A DNA stretch of 64,000 nt, from assembly GCA_943371425.1 (NCBI GenBank), contig CALRUR010000002.1, positions 124,001 to 188,000 of the forward strand, in the 5' to 3' direction. Positions 8,160 to 16,251 of this stretch are shown in pieces. Source of the stretch: CAJBVG01 sp943371425. GTDB taxonomy: Bacteria > Bacteroidota > Bacteroidia > Sphingobacteriales > Sphingobacteriaceae. The translations under genes and the position numbers were made by a program. The notes beneath the pieces are model-generated. The model was not told the DNA's origin and ran no database searches. It saw nothing but the letters and a program-made list of their open reading frames with translations. The stretch's first letter is position 1. Every line of letters starts with the position of its first letter.

Positions 8160-9561
8160 TTATTTTAAAATACTGATTACATTATTGCTAACCTTATTTA
8201 CAACAGTAGGTAAGGCGCAGAACTACGACATTTTAAGAATGGAAGAGGGTAGGATGATTTTGCGCATAAGTACCAACATTACTCAACAAAAACTAGATTC
8301 TGTATTAAAGCATATAAACATGATGCGAATACAAATGGATTCTATACGTTCCAACTATTTATCGCAAACCTATTTAGCCGAGGGTTGGCAAATTAGTAAA
8401 CAAGGAAAAGATTTTGTAGAGCTCAGCAAAAATATTCAAAGTGCATACGGTAAGTACGAGTTTATGCAGCTAGAGATAAACAGCGACAGTGTTTTTTATG
8501 GCAAAGAAATTAATACATTTTACCCTAAAGCAGATTTCGGAGTAAATACATTTAAAAATAGAATGTCGGTAGTGAAATTAAACAACGGACGAACTCGTTT
8601 TTTACTTTACCAAAAGCTAAATGCCAATAAAATATACCTTTCTGGAAGTTTTAATGCATGGGCAATAGAAGAGTTGCAGATGTTTAAAACAGATACCGCT
8701 TGGTATTGCGACATCGATTTAAAACCAGGAAAACACTTGTACAAATTTATTGTAGACGGGGATTGGATGAACGACCCAGAGAATAAACAAAAAGAAAGCG
8801 ATACTTATAGCGGGTACAATTCTGTTTATTTTGAATGTAATTATGTGTTTAAATTAAACGGATACAGCTCAGCAAAAAAAGTGATTTTAGCAGGTTCATT
8901 TAATAACTGGGAGGAGAGAGAGTTGAACATGCAAAAAATTAATGGAATGTGGCAATTGCCAGTATACATTAAAGATGGAACGCATGCCTATAAATTTATT
9001 GTAGATAGAAATTGGATTACCGACCCCGCAAATTCCGATAACCGAGACGATGGTTTTGGCAACATCAATTCTTTTATCAGCATAGGGAAGCCTACCTATT
9101 TTACCTTAAAAGGATTTGAAAATGCTCGTAACATTTACCTAGCCGGAGAGTTTAATGAGTGGCGAGCAACCGAAATAAAACTTCAGAAAAATGCCGAGCA
9201 AGATTGGCAATGCGCGTATGTATTGGCTCCCGGAAATTATCAGTATAAATATGTAATAGATGGTAATTGGTATGTGGATGGTGCTAATAGTTTAAAAGTA
9301 GTAGAACCCAATTATACTTTTAGGTTAAAAGGATTTCAAAATGCCAAGGATGTACGGATTTCGGGCTCCTTTTTAAATTGGCCAGATCCAGGAATTATGA
9401 TGACTAAATCTGATTCTGATTGGTATATTCATGTATATTTACCAGAAGGAAAACATTTGTATAAATACATTATTGATGGGCAATGGATTATAGACCCAAC
9501 GAATCCATTGTTCGAACAAAATGAACATAATACAGGGAACTCTTTTATTTGGGTGAAGTAG
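8152..9561 (+). CDS. secreted protein with four tandem glycogen-binding-like (CBM48/AMPK1) domains
   Basis: 469 residues from the ATG at 8152, chosen because it gives the signal peptide MSNYFKILITLLLTLFTTVGKAQ; an upstream in-frame ATG at 8104 would hide it. Residues 25-145 are unrecognised. Four E-set repeats follow at about 148-228, 231-311, 315-385 and 388-469. Each has a GSFNxW or AGEFNEW turn, a central W, a YKFIVDGxW strand and (in three of four) a DPxN loop, as in AMPK/starch-branching glycogen-binding domains. There is no catalytic domain. It probably binds alpha-glucan or serves as an extracellular scaffold. It is coupled to the preceding aspartyl protease gene. Confidence 0.8.
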   Translation: MSNYFKILITLLLTLFTTVGKAQNYDILRMEEGRMILRISTNITQQKLDSVLKHINMMRIQMDSIRSNYLSQTYLAEGWQISKQGKDFVELSKNIQSAYGKYEFMQLEINSDSVFYGKEINTFYPKADFGVNTFKNRMSVVKLNNGRTRFLLYQKLNANKIYLSGSFNAWAIEELQMFKTDTAWYCDIDLKPGKHLYKFIVDGDWMNDPENKQKESDTYSGYNSVYFECNYVFKLNGYSSAKKVILAGSFNNWEERELNMQKINGMWQLPVYIKDGTHAYKFIVDRNWITDPANSDNRDDGFGNINSFISIGKPTYFTLKGFENARNIYLAGEFNEWRATEIKLQKNAEQDWQCAYVLAPGNYQYKYVIDGNWYVDGANSLKVVEPNYTFRLKGFQNAKDVRISGSFLNWPDPGIMMTKSDSDWYIHVYLPEGKHLYKYIIDGQWIIDPTNPLFEQNEHNTGNSFIWVK

Positions 9562-9640
9562 CAAGGAGCATAGAGCAAGGAGCTTGAAGCCGAGAGCAAC
9601 TCTGTGAAACTTTGTGTGTACTTTGTGAAACTCTGTGAGC
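9560..9640. repeat. AGCAAGG heptamer array plus CTTTGTG words
   Basis: Six period-7 units (AGCAAGG, AGCATAG, AGCAAGG, AGCTTGA, AGCCGAG, AGCAACT) followed by two CTCTGTGAAA/CTTTGTG units. It sits between the four-domain protein and the export operon. The same word family reappears at 38363-38404. Confidence 0.7.
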
Positions 9641-9647
9641 TAATTTT

Positions 9648-10748
9648 ATGAATAAAATGTCGAAATTTAAACTAATAATTGCCGCACTCGTATTGTTGAG
9701 TGCTTGCAAATCCGAAACGGAAAGCATTCTTCCATTAAAGAAAGACATACACGAAGCAGTTTATGCTTCGGGGAATATTTATCCTGCGAAAGAATACAAA
9801 GTTTTTTCGAATGCTGATGGTAATGTATTGGAATTATTAGTGGAAGAAGGAGATACCGTAGCGCTTAACCAAATTTTAATGCGTGTAGATAGAGATGTGC
9901 AAATGGCCAGGGCCGAAGGATCGGAACAAATTTACAACATCGCAAATAAAAATATTTCAACAAATTCTCCTGTACTTATAGAATACGAAGCGGCTTTGCA
10001 AACCATTGCCTTGAAATACAAAAACGATTCTACCAATTTCGCTCGCTACCAGAATTTATACAAACAAGAAGCCACCTCGAAAGTTGAGTTAGAGCGTGCA
10101 CAATTAAATTACATGGCTTCTAAAAATGAATACAATGCTAAGAAAAAAGGATTAGAGCGATTAAAAAATCAATTAAAAGTAGAATTTGAAAATGCACAAA
10201 CTCAGTATAAATTAAACGCAAAAGATGCTGATAATTATGTATTAAAAAGCATGATGAATGGTAGAGTTTATGAGCTTTTAAAGGAGCAAGGAGAGATGGT
10301 TCGCAAAAATGAAGCTGTAGCATTAATTGGTGATTTAGGAGTGCCTATGGTTCGCTTAACAGTAGATGAACTAGACCTACCTAAAATCAAAACGGGTCAG
10401 GAAGTAATCATACACATTGATATGTTTAGCGACCGAATGTTTAAAGCAAAAGTTTCAAAAATTTATCCTAAGCTCAATCGCCTCGACCAATCGTTTAGAG
10501 TAGATGCCATATTTATGGATACAGACATCCCGAATTTATATGGATTAAGTTTAGAAGCGAATATTTTGGTATCCGAAAAGAAAAATGCGTTATGTATACC
10601 CAAAACATATTTGGTTTCTAAAGATAGTTTGTGGGTAGAAGTAAATGGAGAAAAATCATTACAAAAAATTAAAACAGGTATTTCTGATTTTGATTTTGTA
10701 GAAATTACCGAAGGCATTAGCGAACAAAGCATCATCTACAAACCATAA
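9648..10748 (+). CDS. HlyD/MacA-type periplasmic adaptor lipoprotein
   Basis: 366 residues. The signal sequence ends in LLSAC (lipobox, Cys20), so it is probably an inner-membrane-anchored lipoprotein. A biotinyl-lipoyl-like half (GNVLELLVEEGDTVALNQILMRVD), a long helical hairpin (residues 90-195, with many charged heptads) and a beta-barrel domain (ITEG ending) follow in the order usual for membrane fusion proteins. It is the first gene of a three-gene operon with an FtsX-like permease and a LolD-like ATPase (1-bp overlaps), which together match MacAB-type export ABC systems. The substrate is unknown. ATG at 9657 is an alternative start. Confidence 0.85.
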   Translation: MNKMSKFKLIIAALVLLSACKSETESILPLKKDIHEAVYASGNIYPAKEYKVFSNADGNVLELLVEEGDTVALNQILMRVDRDVQMARAEGSEQIYNIANKNISTNSPVLIEYEAALQTIALKYKNDSTNFARYQNLYKQEATSKVELERAQLNYMASKNEYNAKKKGLERLKNQLKVEFENAQTQYKLNAKDADNYVLKSMMNGRVYELLKEQGEMVRKNEAVALIGDLGVPMVRLTVDELDLPKIKTGQEVIIHIDMFSDRMFKAKVSKIYPKLNRLDQSFRVDAIFMDTDIPNLYGLSLEANILVSEKKNALCIPKTYLVSKDSLWVEVNGEKSLQKIKTGISDFDFVEITEGISEQSIIYKP

Positions 10749-12004
10749 TGTCGGTAAAATTAAACCTCAATATTGCAAAAACACATTTGTTTGCTAAAAA
10801 AAAGCAAACCATTGTAGCCTCTTTAGGGGTAACTTTTGGAATTGCTATGTTTATAGTGATGATAAGTTTTATGACCGGGGTAAACAAATTATTGGAAGAT
10901 ACCACCCTCAACAATTCTCCACACATTAGAATTTACCACGACATTGATAATAAAAGAGCAAATGTAATTGACAGATTATTTGAGGAAGAACAACATTGGA
11001 ATGTAGTGCACCACCAAAAACCAAAACAAGAACAAGTAAACCTTAAAAATGGGATGTTAATGGCGAAACAAATTGCCAAAGACCCTAATGTTTTGGGCGT
11101 TTCGCCACAATTAACTACTCAAGTGTTTTATAACTATGGGCCAACGCCAATACCAGGCCAAGTTGTTGGAGTTGATATTTTGCAAGAAGATAAGCTTTAC
11201 CAAATTCGCGATAAAATGAAAATGGGTAATATGGACGATTTGCTAAGTAGCAAAGACGGAATATTAATGGGTAAAGGTTTAGCAGATAAAATGAACTTAA
11301 CACTCGGCGATCATGTTGGAGTAACTACCCCACAAGGTAATTCCATGCTGCTAAAAATTGTTGGTATTTTTAAAACGAATATTGGAGCAATTGATAACCT
11401 TCGTTCCTATGCAAACATTAGCACCGTACAAACTATTTTAGGTAGAGATAACTATTACATTACCGATATTCAAATTAAATTAAAAGACATCAACCTTGCG
11501 AAGCAATATGCTGCTCGATATAAAAGTTTGTATGGATATAAGGCAGAAGATTGGGAAGAAGCAAACGCCACCATTTTAGCATCCTTCATCATCAGAAATG
11601 TATTAACAATGGTGGTAGTAAGTACACTATTAATTGTTGCAGGTTTTGGAATTTACAACATCATGAACATGACTATTTATGATAAGATGAAAGACATTGC
11701 CATTTTAAAAGCAACAGGTTTTGAACGAAAAGATATTGTGCAGGTATTTCTGTTTCAGGCGGTATTTATTGGTATTATGGGAGGTATTGTAGGCTTAACT
11801 TTAGGTTTTGGCATTTCTTACTTATTATCTATCACTCCGTTTGATGCAGGAGAATTTTTAAGTGTAGAAACTTTTCCGGTAAATATGGATGTTAAATTTT
11901 ATGTATTCGGATTACTGTTCGGAATATTAACCACCATTTTTGCAGGATATTTTCCTGCACGTAAAGCAAGTAAAATAGATCCAGTAAATATTTTGAGAGG
12001 CTAA
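10748..12004 (+). CDS. MacB/LolCE-type ABC transporter permease (FtsX family)
   Basis: 418 residues. One N-terminal membrane helix (IVASLGVTFGIAMFIVMISFMTGV) is followed by a large periplasmic domain (about residues 50-270) and three C-terminal helices (VLTMVVVSTLLIVAGFGIYN, VFLFQAVFIGIMGGIVGLTL, VFGLLFGILTTIFAGYFPAR). The terminal YFPARKASKIDPVNILRG is the conserved end of the FtsX/MacB permease domain. Start and stop overlap the neighbouring adaptor and ATPase genes by one base each, so the three are translated together. Confidence 0.9.
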   Translation: MSVKLNLNIAKTHLFAKKKQTIVASLGVTFGIAMFIVMISFMTGVNKLLEDTTLNNSPHIRIYHDIDNKRANVIDRLFEEEQHWNVVHHQKPKQEQVNLKNGMLMAKQIAKDPNVLGVSPQLTTQVFYNYGPTPIPGQVVGVDILQEDKLYQIRDKMKMGNMDDLLSSKDGILMGKGLADKMNLTLGDHVGVTTPQGNSMLLKIVGIFKTNIGAIDNLRSYANISTVQTILGRDNYYITDIQIKLKDINLAKQYAARYKSLYGYKAEDWEEANATILASFIIRNVLTMVVVSTLLIVAGFGIYNIMNMTIYDKMKDIAILKATGFERKDIVQVFLFQAVFIGIMGGIVGLTLGFGISYLLSITPFDAGEFLSVETFPVNMDVKFYVFGLLFGILTTIFAGYFPARKASKIDPVNILRG

Positions 12005-12678
12005 TGGATACTATATTAGAAGCAAGTAATGTAAACAAGTACTTTTATGAACCCGAAAAATTTCAGGTACTTAAGGACCTAAATTTTAGTGTGCAAAGAG
12101 GAGAGTTTCTTTCTATTATTGGCAAGTCGGGTTGTGGCAAATCTACTCTACTTTACATACTTTCTACCATGGATACCGATTATGAAGGGAGTTTAAAAAT
12201 GAATGGAGAAGAGCTAAAAGGGAAAACACAAAACGAATTAGCTCAGTTCAGAAATGCACACATTGGCTTTGTGTTTCAGTTCCATTTTTTATTGCCAGAA
12301 TTTACAGTATTGCAAAACGTAATGATACCAGGATTGAAATTAAATCGTTACTCCAAAGAAGAAGTAGAGCAACGAGCCATGGATAAATTGAATTTGTTGG
12401 GATTGAATGATCAGGCTTTGAAAGCAGCTAATAAACTTTCGGGCGGACAACAACAACGTGTAGCCATTGCCAGAGCTTTAATAAACGACCCAGCTTTAAT
12501 AATGGGCGATGAGCCTACAGGTAATTTAGATAGAGCCAACTCTGGTTTGGTATTCGATATTTTAAAAGATTTGTCGACCACCCGCCAACAAAGCATAATT
12601 ACGGTAACACATGATCCGGAGTTTGCGAAGAATTGTGATAGGGTGATAGAGATGAGCGATGGGAGGATAATTAGTTGA
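12004..12678 (+). CDS. LolD/MacB-type ABC transporter ATP-binding protein
   Basis: 224 residues. Walker A GKSGCGKST (40-48), Q-loop QFHFLLPEFTV, signature LSGGQQQR and Walker B ALIMGDEPTGNLD are all intact, followed by the switch histidine in VTHDPEF. The pattern is that of the LolD/MacB family that powers FtsX-type permeases. Third gene of the adaptor-permease-ATPase operon. The stop codon is followed directly by a GAATTAT heptamer array, so the operon probably ends here. Confidence 0.92.
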   Translation: MDTILEASNVNKYFYEPEKFQVLKDLNFSVQRGEFLSIIGKSGCGKSTLLYILSTMDTDYEGSLKMNGEELKGKTQNELAQFRNAHIGFVFQFHFLLPEFTVLQNVMIPGLKLNRYSKEEVEQRAMDKLNLLGLNDQALKAANKLSGGQQQRVAIARALINDPALIMGDEPTGNLDRANSGLVFDILKDLSTTRQQSIITVTHDPEFAKNCDRVIEMSDGRIIS

Positions 12679-12749
12679 ATTATGAATTATGAATTATGAA
12701 TGGGGTTACTTAAATACTAAAATCTAATATCTAAAATCTAATATCTAAA
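12677..12749. repeat. GAATTAT heptamer array and a 13-base tandem duplication
   Basis: 12677-12701 holds 3.5 GAATTAT units overlapping the stop of the ATPase gene. 12719-12749 holds AAATCTAATATCT twice. There is no matching inverted arm. Confidence 0.7.
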
Positions 12750-12752
12750 TAA

Positions 12753-13256
12753 ATGAAGAAAGGATTGTTGCTAATAATGGCGATTTGCCTAGTAAGTTTT
12801 GCTTGGGCGCAGAATAAGAACTTGCCGAAGAAAAAAGTGGTATCGCAAATAGCAAAAATTGGGGTTGATAAACAATTTGATTATGGAGAGACCTTTAGAA
12901 CCTTTAGCATTACACAAGTAAATTTTGAAAATGCAAAAGCTAAATTCATAAAACAATTAAGTAAGCCAAGTACTAATACCTTAGGTACTTTACAATGGAA
13001 AAATATAAACCTACCAGAAATAGGAGAGAACCTAACTCTTACCTTGCAAGATGGTGTTGTAGATATTGAACCTGGTGATGTTAGTTACATGATATTTACT
13101 GATAAGAAAATAAAAGTAAAAGAATTGCAAAACCTATCGGCTACAAAGTTCAGAGTGTTAAGATTCAACATTACCAATGCTGAAAAAATTAATGTAATTA
13201 GGAATAATAACTTAGAAGCAGAAGCAATGAAATTTTTGGAAAATCTAAAATTATAA
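12753..13256 (+). CDS. small secreted protein, unrecognised
   Basis: 167 residues. A clean signal peptide (MKKGLLLIMAICLVSFAWAQ) leads into a basic, lysine-rich mature protein of about 147 residues with alternating hydrophobic strands (LTLTLQDGVVDIEP, SYMIFTDKKIKVKEL, FRVLRFNI). I do not recognise the family. It has an ATG and normal codon use, and it lies in its own unit between the export operon and katG with repeat islands on both sides. A role in the envelope is all that can be inferred. Confidence 0.65.
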   Translation: MKKGLLLIMAICLVSFAWAQNKNLPKKKVVSQIAKIGVDKQFDYGETFRTFSITQVNFENAKAKFIKQLSKPSTNTLGTLQWKNINLPEIGENLTLTLQDGVVDIEPGDVSYMIFTDKKIKVKELQNLSATKFRVLRFNITNAEKINVIRNNNLEAEAMKFLENLKL

Positions 13257-13258
13257 AC

Positions 13259-13360
13259 TAGTCTTTAGTCCTTAGTATTTAGTTTTTAGATATTGTGCCA
13301 CTTCGCCGTCTAATTACTAACAGCGAAGCGGTCTAATATCTAGTAGCGAAGCAGTCTAAT
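13259..13360. repeat. TAGTCTT heptamer array and AGCGAAGC repeats between convergent genes
   Basis: 13259-13290 holds TAGTCTT, TAGTCCT, TAGTATT, TAGTTTT at period 7. 13322-13360 holds two copies of AGCGAAGCxGTCTAAT. The island lies between the small secreted protein (+) and katG (-). Confidence 0.65.
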
Positions 13361-15555
13361 TAAAATCTATCTGCATTCATTACTTTGTTCCAAGCAGCAA
13401 CAAAATCATGTACGAATTTATCTTTTCCATCTTCGCAAGCGTATACTTCTGCAATGGCTCTTAGCTCAGAGTTCGATCCGAAAATCAAATCAACTCTTGT
13501 ACCTGTCCATTTTACTGCACCAGTTTTACGGTCGCTTCCTTCAAATACATCTTTATGGTCTGAAACTGCTTTCCAAGTGGTACCTAAGTCTAATAAATTA
13601 GTAAAGTAATCATTTGTTAAAACTCCCGAATTATTAGTAAATACTCCGTGTTTAGAACCATCATAATTAGTATTTAATACTCTTAAACCACCCACTAAAA
13701 CAGTAAGTTCTGGAGCAGTAAGCGTTAATAACTGAGCTTTATCAATTAACATTTCTTCGGCAACCATTGCGTATTTTCCTTTTGCATAATTTCTGAAACC
13801 ATCTGCTTTAGGTTCTAAAGCTGCAAACGAATCTACATCTGTTTGTTCTTGACTAGCATCTGTTCTGCCAGCAGTAAATGGAACTGAAATAGAATGACCA
13901 GCATCCTTAGCGGCTTTCTCTATACCAGCATTTCCTGCCAATACAATTAAATCAGCCATCGATACTTTTTTATCTGAATTAGCAGCATTAAATTCTTTCT
14001 GAATTTTTTCTAAGGCATCTAATACTTTCGCTAATTGCGATGGGTTATTTGCTTCCCAATATTTTTGAGGAGCTAAACGTACACGAGCTCCGTTTGCACC
14101 TCCACGTTTATCTGATCCTCTGAAAGTAGAAGCCGATGCCCAAGCAGTGCTTACCATTTCTGATACGCTTAAGCCTGAAGCTAAAATAGCTGATTTCAAT
14201 TTCTCTACATCAGCAACATCAATCATTTTATAATCTGCAGCAGGAATTGGGTCTTGCCAAATTAACTCTTCTTTCGGAACTTCTGGCCCTAAGTAACGAG
14301 CAATAGGTCCCATATCTCTATGCGTTAATTTAAACCAAGCACGAGCAAACGCATCTGCAAGTTCAGCTGGATTTTCAAAAAATCTACGCGATATTTTTTC
14401 GTAAGCAGGATCCACACGTAATGCTAAGTCGGTAGTAAGCATTATAGGTGTATGTGTTTTAGATGGGTCGTGTGCATCTGGCACAGTACCTTCGCCAGCA
14501 CCTCCTTTAGGTTTCCATTGATGTGCACCTGCTGGGCTCTTTGTTAATTCCCATTCGTAACCAAACAAGTTTTCGAAATAGTTATTACTCCATTTTGTAG
14601 GAGTGGTTGTCCAAGCACCTTCTAAACCACTTGTAATAGTGTCGCCACCTTTACCCGTGTTAAAAGTATTTTTCCAACCCATGCTTTGCTCTTCAATACT
14701 AGCACCAGCAGGCTCTTTGCCTACATACTTGCCAGGATCTGCAGCTCCGTGTGTTTTACCGAAAGTATGTCCACCTGCAATTAATGCAACCGTTTCTTCA
14801 TCATTCATAGCCATACGTCCAAAGGTTTCGCGAATGTCGCGTGCCGATGCCAATGGATCTGGGTTTGAGTTAGGGCCTTCTGGGTTTACATAAATTAATC
14901 CCATTTGCACAGCAGCTAAAGGATTCTCTAAATCTCTATCACCTGTATAACGTTTATCGCCTAACCAAGTATCTTCAGAACCCCAGTAAATATCTTGTTC
15001 TGGTTCCCAAATATCTTCTCTACCACCTGCAAAACCAAAGGTTTTGAAGCCCATAGATTCTAACGCGCAATTACCAGTTAATACCATTAAATCTGCCCAA
15101 GATATTTTCTTGCCATACTTTTGTTTAATAGGCCATAACAATAAACGAGCCTTGTCTAAATTTGTATTATCTGGCCAGCTGTTAAGAGGAGCGAAGCGTT
15201 GAGATCCTGATCCAGCACCACCTCTTCCATCGCCTATACGATAAGTACCAGCACTGTGCCAAGCCATACGGATAAAAAACGGACCGTAATGACCGTAATC
15301 TGCAGGCCACCAATCTTGTGAAGTAGTCATTAACTCATAGATTTCATTTTTTAATGTTTTTAAATCGATAGAGTTGAATTCTTTCGCATAATTAAAATCA
15401 GTACCCATTGGGTTTGATAATTCTGAATTCTGACGAAGGATGTTAAGCTTTAATTGATTAGGCCACCAATCGCGGTTGCCCGTTCCTGCACCTGCACTCT
15501 GCTTGTGTGTGCCGCCTGTAAAAGGGCACTTACCTTGAGATGTGTTATTTTCCAT
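13360..15555 (-). CDS. katG: catalase-peroxidase KatG
   Basis: 731 residues, full length for the family, with both the catalytic N-terminal and the degenerate C-terminal peroxidase domain. The distal site reads IRMAWHSAGTYR (R96, W99, H100) and the proximal heme histidine is H263 in GGHTFGKTHGA. Y222 (IYVNPEGPN) and M248 (GRMAM) align with the residues that form the W-Y-M crosslink needed for catalase activity, so it should be bifunctional. It lacks a signal peptide and is cytosolic. Divergent from a DoxX-like gene with a 230-bp spacer containing TTCGA repeats; no clear OxyR or PerR site could be recognised. Confidence 0.97.
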   Translation of the reverse strand: MENNTSQGKCPFTGGTHKQSAGAGTGNRDWWPNQLKLNILRQNSELSNPMGTDFNYAKEFNSIDLKTLKNEIYELMTTSQDWWPADYGHYGPFFIRMAWHSAGTYRIGDGRGGAGSGSQRFAPLNSWPDNTNLDKARLLLWPIKQKYGKKISWADLMVLTGNCALESMGFKTFGFAGGREDIWEPEQDIYWGSEDTWLGDKRYTGDRDLENPLAAVQMGLIYVNPEGPNSNPDPLASARDIRETFGRMAMNDEETVALIAGGHTFGKTHGAADPGKYVGKEPAGASIEEQSMGWKNTFNTGKGGDTITSGLEGAWTTTPTKWSNNYFENLFGYEWELTKSPAGAHQWKPKGGAGEGTVPDAHDPSKTHTPIMLTTDLALRVDPAYEKISRRFFENPAELADAFARAWFKLTHRDMGPIARYLGPEVPKEELIWQDPIPAADYKMIDVADVEKLKSAILASGLSVSEMVSTAWASASTFRGSDKRGGANGARVRLAPQKYWEANNPSQLAKVLDALEKIQKEFNAANSDKKVSMADLIVLAGNAGIEKAAKDAGHSISVPFTAGRTDASQEQTDVDSFAALEPKADGFRNYAKGKYAMVAEEMLIDKAQLLTLTAPELTVLVGGLRVLNTNYDGSKHGVFTNNSGVLTNDYFTNLLDLGTTWKAVSDHKDVFEGSDRKTGAVKWTGTRVDLIFGSNSELRAIAEVYACEDGKDKFVHDFVAAWNKVMNADRF

Positions 15556-15623
15556 TATATGTTCTATTTTTTTATTTCTATTTGGCTTCTAAATTACGAA
15601 TTAAACAGAAATAGGGAGGGTTT

Positions 15624-15686
15624 GTTCGAAACTTATTCGAAATTTCGTTTTTCGACCATTCGACTATTCGACCATTCGAAAAATCG
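15624..15686. repeat. TTCGA/CGACCATT short-period array in the katG-doxX divergent spacer
   Basis: Units CGACCATT, CGACTATT, CGACCATT at period 8, preceded by three more TTCGAAA-like words. It lies 70-130 bp upstream of katG. It could be regulatory or simply another member of the intergenic repeat class. Confidence 0.55.
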
Positions 15687-15786
15687 ATATTGTTAACAAG
15701 TGCATAACATTTCGTTGATTCAAACCTCATTGCTTCTTAACTTTCTTATAATTAACCTATTATTCACCCTTAATAATTAAAAAATT

Positions 15787-16155
15787 ATGAAAAATTTAGG
15801 AATGATTGGTAAAATTCTGTTCTGTGTACCATTTTTAGCATTCGGAATTTTCCACTTTATGAACGCCAACCAAATGGCCGGTATGATTCCGAGCTATTTA
15901 CCTGGAGGCGCTATTTGGGTTTACATTTCTGGTGCAGCATTACTTCTGGCTGCCATCAGTATATTAACTGGGCGGAACACTAAATTGGCAACCTTGCTGC
16001 TCGGCGTTATGTTAATATTATTTGTATTGATGTTGCATGCTCCAAACTTAGGTAACGCCGACCCAATGATGGCGCAAATGGCCATGTCGGGTATGCTTAA
16101 AGACTTAGGTTTAGCAGGAGCAGCTTTTATGCTTTCGGCTAATTCTAATTCTTAA
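15787..16155 (+). CDS. DoxX-like small membrane protein
   Basis: 122 residues with four hydrophobic segments (IGKILFCVPFLAFGIFHF, IWVYISGAALLLAAISIL, LATLLLGVMLILFVLML and a final GLAGAAFML), the layout of DoxX/DUF4870-sized membrane proteins. The IGKILFCVPFLAFGIFHFMNANQMA opening is typical of DoxX-family proteins in Bacteroidota. The reaction is unknown; some DoxX proteins work with oxidoreductases or oxidative-stress systems, which would suit its position divergent from katG. A strong intrinsic terminator follows 28 bases after the stop. Confidence 0.7.
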   Translation: MKNLGMIGKILFCVPFLAFGIFHFMNANQMAGMIPSYLPGGAIWVYISGAALLLAAISILTGRNTKLATLLLGVMLILFVLMLHAPNLGNADPMMAQMAMSGMLKDLGLAGAAFMLSANSNS

Positions 16156-16183
16156 TAGATTTTATTTCTATACACCCAATGGC

Positions 16184-16226
16184 GCGTGTTGTAAAGATGT
16201 TACACCTTTGCAACACGCTTTTTTTT
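16184..16226 (+). terminator. intrinsic terminator
   Basis: 13-bp stem (16184-16196 with 16206-16218, one G-U pair) rich in GC at the base, a 9-base loop, and eight T residues at 16219-16226. A textbook Rho-independent terminator for the DoxX-like gene, and the clearest one in the window. Confidence 0.92.
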
Positions 16227-16251
16227 ACCTTTATCTACCAAAACAACCTTT

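Noticed and set aside
14603..14893. antisense frame opposite katG
   Set aside because: Pro/Ser-rich shadow of the KatG codons, with no independent evidence.
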